Below are positions 60,153 through 64,000 of a DNA stretch of 64,000 bases, piece after piece. The position numbers and the translations under genes are program-made. The stretch's first letter is position 1, and each line of letters opens with the position of its first letter. The DNA lies in the NCBI GenBank assembly GCA_049967595.1, contig JBMFSK010000001.1:1-64000 (forward strand), written 5' to 3'. This stretch comes from ARK-15 sp049967595 (GTDB lineage: Archaea; Thermoplasmatota; Thermoplasmata; Thermoplasmatales; ARK-15). A model generated the notes under the pieces. That model searched no databases and was not told where the DNA came from. It saw nothing but the letters and a program-made list of their open reading frames with translations.

Positions 60153-61633
60153 CACTTTACAGGACTCCAGCGTTAGGCACCAAGGGAATGGCTGTGACTG
60201 CCCATCCACTAGCCACATTTTCTGCAATGAATATTTTAAAAAAAGGAGGAAATGCTGTGGATGCTGCTTTAGCCGCCAGTGCAGTATTGTCTGTTGTTTT
60301 ACCGAATCAAAATGGATTGGGGGGCGATCTTTTTGCTCTTTATTATGATGGAAAAGAGGTAAAGGCTCTGAACGCCAGCGGATACGCCGGTTCTAACCTG
60401 AAGAATTTGTCAGGATTAAAAAATATGCCTGAAACAGGCCCACTTACTATTACTGTTCCTGGCATAAGTTATGGATGGCACTTACTTTCAAAATATACAA
60501 CATTTGAATTGAATGATCTTTTTTCAGATGCTATAAACTATGCAAAAAATGGATTTCCTCTCTCTTTGCATCTTGTTAAACAAATAATTAAAAACTATGA
60601 AAAAATATCCAAAAATGTTTTATTGAAGGAAAAATTCAAAGATCCATATCTAGGAAAGATCATAAAGAATGAAGTTCTTGCCAGAACACTTGAAATTATT
60701 TCTGAAGACCCACTGAGCATGTATAAAGGCCATCTTTCTGAAAAAGTAGCCAATTTTTTGGAAAATGCTGGATCTACAATAACCTTGGAGGATTTGGAAG
60801 GTTACAGTGCATTTTTTGATGATCCACTTTGGATTGATTACAAAGGCAACAGAATATATGAAACACCACCTAATTCTCAGGGGGTAACATCACTTCTTAT
60901 GCTTAAATATCTTGAAAATTACGATTTTTCCAAGATGAATGATCCTGAAATAATTGAGAAAATAGTTAAAGCAAAGATTAATGCATTTTCAACCAGGGAT
61001 AAATACGTTACCGATAAAAAATTCATGAATGTTGACGCTTTCAAATTATTACAGGACTCTAATTTGCCTGATGGAGATACTGTTTATTTTAATGTCATAG
61101 ACAAAGATGGGAAAGCTTTATCCTGTATACAGAGCATATATCATCCTTTTGGTTCCGGAGTTGTAGATACTGAAACAGGAATAATATACCAAAATAGAGG
61201 TTCTTATTTCTCCCTAAAAAATAAGAGCATAAATAAGATTGAACCAAGAAAAAGAACGTTGCATACACTCATGGCTGGAATGTCTATTTCGGATGATGAT
61301 TTTATTATTTTTGGTGCTGCAGGTGCTGAAGGACAGCCTCAAACTCATGTTCAGATACTGATAAATATGCTAGAAAGAAAAATGAACGCTCAGGAAGCTG
61401 TTGAATATCCAAGGTTCATACATGGAAGATATCTGAATGATGATGAAGATTCATTAAAGCTTGAAAGAAGGTTCAATTACAATACTGTACAGGAGCTTAT
61501 TTCAAAGGGATTCAAAGTAAAGATTCTTGATGATCTTGATGATGCAATGGGCGATGCCAATGTGATAATAAAGAATGTTTCTTTGGTTGGTGGTGCGGAT
61601 CCAAGACGCGACAGTTATGGTTTAGGCTATTAA
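60149..61633 (+). CDS. ggt: Gamma-glutamyltransferase-like protein
   Basis: GGT cleaves gamma-glutamyl bonds after self-processing at a threonine. The 494-residue proprotein shows KGGNAVDAALAASAVLSVV, NGLGGDLFALYYDG, and the predicted processing Thr311 in DGDTVYFNVID. Later FGSGVVDTETGIIYQNRGSYFS and GAAGAEGQPQTHVQ fit the small subunit. There is no signal peptide, so it would be cytosolic; this differs from bacterial periplasmic GGT. It follows an MBL hydrolase gene with overlap. Confidence 0.9.
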   Translation: MTLYRTPALGTKGMAVTAHPLATFSAMNILKKGGNAVDAALAASAVLSVVLPNQNGLGGDLFALYYDGKEVKALNASGYAGSNLKNLSGLKNMPETGPLTITVPGISYGWHLLSKYTTFELNDLFSDAINYAKNGFPLSLHLVKQIIKNYEKISKNVLLKEKFKDPYLGKIIKNEVLARTLEIISEDPLSMYKGHLSEKVANFLENAGSTITLEDLEGYSAFFDDPLWIDYKGNRIYETPPNSQGVTSLLMLKYLENYDFSKMNDPEIIEKIVKAKINAFSTRDKYVTDKKFMNVDAFKLLQDSNLPDGDTVYFNVIDKDGKALSCIQSIYHPFGSGVVDTETGIIYQNRGSYFSLKNKSINKIEPRKRTLHTLMAGMSISDDDFIIFGAAGAEGQPQTHVQILINMLERKMNAQEAVEYPRFIHGRYLNDDEDSLKLERRFNYNTVQELISKGFKVKILDDLDDAMGDANVIIKNVSLVGGADPRRDSYGLGY

Positions 61634-61673
61634 ACCTTAACGATTAAATAATACCCTTATAATCTCTTATTCT

Positions 61674-62669
61674 ATGAGTTCTTATAAAATTATTACCACA
61701 AGGACACCTCTTAGAATAACTTTCACCGGTGGTGGAACGGATATACCAGCATATTATAGAAAATATGGTCCCGGAGCTGTTGTTTCTGCTACGATAAACA
61801 AGTACATCTATGTTACCGTAGCTAAGAACTTTTACAGGGATGAAATTAGGGTAAGTTATTCAAAAACTGAGAATGCTATAAAGGATGTTGATAAGATTGA
61901 GCACCCAACTGTTAGGGAAGCTTTGAAGCTTCTTGATATAAAATCTGGTATACAGATAGTGAGCATAACAGAAATACCTTCAAGAGGAACTGGCCTAGGG
62001 TCAAGCAGTTCGTTCTTGGTAGGATTGTTGAATGCATTACACGCGTGGAAAGGTGAGGCTGTAAGCCCAAGACAACTAGCTGAAGAGGCAGTAAAGATAG
62101 AGAGAGAAATACTCAAGGAACCTGGAGGAAAACAGGACCAGTACATGGCAGCATTCGGTGGTATTCAATTAATGGAATTCTTCCCTGATGAGAATGTGTC
62201 ATTAAAAAAATTTCAATTAAAAAAATGTAACAAATCTTTTTTTAATGAAAATTTTATTTTGCTCTATACGGGCATAGAAAGGGATGGAACAAAAATTCAT
62301 AGTGTTCAGAGAAATTATGTTGACAATAAATTAAAAGAATATACCGAAGCAAAGAATTTTGCATATAATTTATTCTCGAAATTTAAAAAGTGTGATTTTA
62401 ATGATGTTGGAAAAATTATGCATGAGAACTGGATGCTAAAAAAAAATTTTAGTCCTGGCATCTCTAATGAAATTCTTGACAATATTTATGAACTTGCATT
62501 AAAATCTGGAGCAAGTGGAGGAAAGTTACAAGGTGCTGGAGGGGGAGGATTCTATTTGTTTCAAATAAAAGATAAGAAAAAGTTCATGGATCTTTTATCT
62601 GAATATATTACACTGGAATTCAAAATAGATGAATCAGGTTCTAAAATTACATATAAGGAGTTTGATTGA
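61674..62669 (+). CDS. GHMP-family sugar kinase, HddA-like (heptose-7-phosphate 1-kinase)
   Basis: The 331-residue protein has the GHMP kinase motifs: RTPLRITFTGGGTDIPAYY at the N-terminus, GTGLGSSSSFLVGLLNALHAW near residue 105, GGKQDQYMAAFGG near 150, and SGASGGKLQGAGGGGFYLF near 280. The N-terminal GGGTDIP loop and size fit D-glycero-D-manno-heptose-7-phosphate kinase, which feeds GDP-heptose synthesis. The next two genes encode a nucleotidyltransferase and a heptose-bisphosphate-type phosphatase. A TATA-like element near 61645-61654 precedes the start. Confidence 0.83.
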   Translation: MSSYKIITTRTPLRITFTGGGTDIPAYYRKYGPGAVVSATINKYIYVTVAKNFYRDEIRVSYSKTENAIKDVDKIEHPTVREALKLLDIKSGIQIVSITEIPSRGTGLGSSSSFLVGLLNALHAWKGEAVSPRQLAEEAVKIEREILKEPGGKQDQYMAAFGGIQLMEFFPDENVSLKKFQLKKCNKSFFNENFILLYTGIERDGTKIHSVQRNYVDNKLKEYTEAKNFAYNLFSKFKKCDFNDVGKIMHENWMLKKNFSPGISNEILDNIYELALKSGASGGKLQGAGGGGFYLFQIKDKKKFMDLLSEYITLEFKIDESGSKITYKEFD

Positions 62670-62704
62670 AAAAATTATTAATCTAAGATAAGATATTCTT
62701 TTGA

Positions 62705-63613
62705 ATGGTAAAAGGAGTTATATTTGCAGGTGGCTACGGAAAAAGGCTTAAACCTATTACGGATAAAATCCCAAAGACTTTAATTGAGATAAGAAAAGGA
62801 TACACTATTCTTGATAGGCAGCTTCTAGATTTTAAATACGCGGGAATTGATGACATATACCTTCTTGTTGGATATAAACACCAAATAATTGAAAAAAGGT
62901 ATGGCAAAACTTGGAAAGGCTTGAACTTACATTATCTTATTGAGAAAAAACCAATGGGTACTTTGTGGGCTATGAAAAATTGCTCTGATTATGTGAACGA
63001 TAATATTGTTGTGAGAAACGGTGATACCATTTCCGATATTAATTTAAAGGATTTTGCTCAATTTTCTGAGAGTAAGAATTATTATCTCACGATAGCATTG
63101 ACAAAAATGAAAAGCCCTTATGCTATTATTAATATAAAAGATGACCAAATCGTAAACTTTATTGAAAAACCTTTATTAAATTTGTATATAAATGCTGGTA
63201 TTTATTACTTAAAAAAAGATTCATTTAAATATCTGAATGAAAAATATGATAACAAGGAAATTGAAAAAAGCTTCTTTCCAAAAATGGTGGATCTAGGTTT
63301 GGCAGGTTCTTATATTGATGATTCAAAATGGTTTCCGGTGGATAATTTCAAGGATCTAGAAGAATTAAGAAAAGAATATATTGGAAGAAAAGACAGGGAA
63401 TACGGATACATTAAAAAAATAAAAAATACTTATGAAATTTACATTAAGAAAAAATATGTGGCAAAAATTGGATTAAAAGGTAATTTCCATTTAATCAGGG
63501 GAAAAGGGATATTAAATAAAAATTTTGAAGTAGATCAGGGTTATGCATTTTTATCAAAAGAAACATTTTCTTATTACGCTTTGGAAAATTCAATAATTGT
63601 TGTTAATAAATAG
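62705..63613 (+). CDS. Sugar-1-phosphate nucleotidyltransferase-like protein
   Basis: The 302-residue protein begins VKGVIFAGGYGKRLKPITDKIPKTLIEI, the nucleotide-binding loop of the NTP transferase family, and continues with a GTLWAMKNC stretch, VVRNGDTISDINL (metal-binding Asp) and FIEKPLLNLYINAGIYYL. The C-terminal 70 residues are beta-rich and not typical of left-handed helix domains. Next to an HddA-like kinase it may make NDP-heptose, as HddC does, but NDP-hexose synthesis is possible. Confidence 0.83.
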   Translation: MVKGVIFAGGYGKRLKPITDKIPKTLIEIRKGYTILDRQLLDFKYAGIDDIYLLVGYKHQIIEKRYGKTWKGLNLHYLIEKKPMGTLWAMKNCSDYVNDNIVVRNGDTISDINLKDFAQFSESKNYYLTIALTKMKSPYAIINIKDDQIVNFIEKPLLNLYINAGIYYLKKDSFKYLNEKYDNKEIEKSFFPKMVDLGLAGSYIDDSKWFPVDNFKDLEELRKEYIGRKDREYGYIKKIKNTYEIYIKKKYVAKIGLKGNFHLIRGKGILNKNFEVDQGYAFLSKETFSYYALENSIIVVNK

Positions 63614-63615
63614 AT

Positions 63616-64000
63616 TCACCTTTCAATTATTTTATATTTGATTCCAAACCTTCTTGCCATTTCGCCATCTATATCATCCCTGTCGCCAATCACTATTGAA
63701 TTTTCAATATCGATGTTATAATCCTTAAAGGCCTTTTCAAGCATTCCTGTGTTAGGTTTTCTGCAGTGGCAGTTATCCTCTGGTTTGTGAGGACAAAAAT
63801 AGGTAGCAGTAACATGAACACCTCTTTTTTCCAATTCATTCAAGAGATTGTTATGAAAGTCCCAGAACTCTTCTAATGTGAAATAACCCCTCCCTATGCC
63901 TGATTGGTTTGTTATAATTATTATAAGATAACCTTCTTCCTGATATTTTTTCATAATCTCTACTGCATCTTCATAAATGTAAAGATCTTCAATCTTGTGG
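63616..64000 (-). CDS. GmhB-like HAD phosphatase, cut by window end
   Basis: This partial gene enters from the right edge, so its N-terminus (with motif I DxD) is not seen. The visible 128 residues include motif II ITNQSGIGRGYF, the zinc loop CPHKPEDNCHCRKPNTGML, and motif IV VIGDRDDIDGEMARRFG. This is the class IIIA HAD family of D-glycero-D-manno-heptose-1,7-bisphosphate 7-phosphatase; histidinol-phosphate phosphatases share it. It is convergent with the nucleotidyltransferase gene and together they suggest a heptose pathway. Confidence 0.82.
   Translation of the reverse strand, partial: HKIEDLYIYEDAVEIMKKYQEEGYLIIIITNQSGIGRGYFTLEEFWDFHNNLLNELEKRGVHVTATYFCPHKPEDNCHCRKPNTGMLEKAFKDYNIDIENSIVIGDRDDIDGEMARRFGIKYKIIER

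Overview
The window is a continuous stretch of a compact, AT-rich archaeal chromosome (roughly one third G+C by eye). Archaeal markers are aIF2-beta, RNase P subunit Rnp4, archaeal-type LeuRS and ValRS, HerA, Taw2, the CTP-dependent riboflavin kinase, the archaeal CoaD, the ATCase regulatory subunit and two free-standing AlaX editors. The gene set (siroheme-dependent haem pathway, split transketolase, GrpE/DnaK/DnaJ operon, APC permease with UspA tail, CoaD-DUF84 fusion, aerobic heterotrophic enzymes) fits Thermoplasmata, probably a Thermoplasmatales relative. That placement is inference. First genes of transcription units often have a TATA box about 25-28 nt before the start codon (leaderless); downstream genes have GGTGA-type ribosome sites. 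I see no insertion sequence, prophage, CRISPR array or integrase.

Layout. 0-2.7 kb: coiled-coil protein, tRNA-Leu(CAA), PHP hydrolase, an unknown small protein, rnp4 and phosphoglycolate phosphatase. 2.6-12.1 kb: two divergent operons with eleven genes that lead from glutamyl-tRNA to protohaem through sirohaem (hemL-hemC-cobA-hemD on minus; ahbC-ahbD-ahbA-ahbB-met8-like-hemA-hemB on plus). 12.4-18.7 kb: MscS-like channel, APC-UspA transporter, glycine dehydrogenase PB/PA. 18.8-22.9 kb: tRNA methylthiotransferase, acetyltransferase, two-subunit transketolase and transaldolase. 22.9-28.0 kb: LeuRS, a radical SAM protein, AlaX, tRNA-Leu(CAG) and an XRE-CBS regulator. 28.1-32.4 kb: aIF2-beta with TRAM tail, aminotransferase, PIN nuclease, riboflavin kinase, pyrBI. 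32.6-37.3 kb: two-subunit fumarase, imidazolonepropionase, hydroxyacyl-CoA dehydrogenase, thiolase. 37.3-43.5 kb: ValRS, a lone GspE/FlaI-type ATPase, CoaD-DUF84 fusion, DHH phosphoesterase.

43.5-49.7 kb: the only gene-free stretch over 300 nt, a 57-residue protein and a membrane protein, UPF0147, a stand-alone RAM domain, a K+ channel, CobO, a cation/Ca2+-exchanger-like protein, HerA-DUF357. 49.4-53.8 kb: small unknown, Taw2, ferredoxin, an aconitase-X pair whose small subunit carries a Nudix domain, an HtrA-like protease. 53.9-58.1 kb: second AlaX and dnaJ-dnaK-grpE. 58.2-64 kb: acyl-CoA-dehydrogenase-like protein, MBL-fold hydrolase, gamma-glutamyltransferase, then sugar-1-phosphate activation genes (HddA-like kinase, nucleotidyltransferase, GmhB-like phosphatase cut by the window end), which suggest heptose nucleotide synthesis.

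The best candidates for something new are the aconitase-X-small/Nudix fusion, the acyl-CoA-dehydrogenase-like protein lacking the usual catalytic glutamate, the ValRS with a degenerate KMSKS loop, the heptose genes, and the frequent tail-to-tail gene overlaps.
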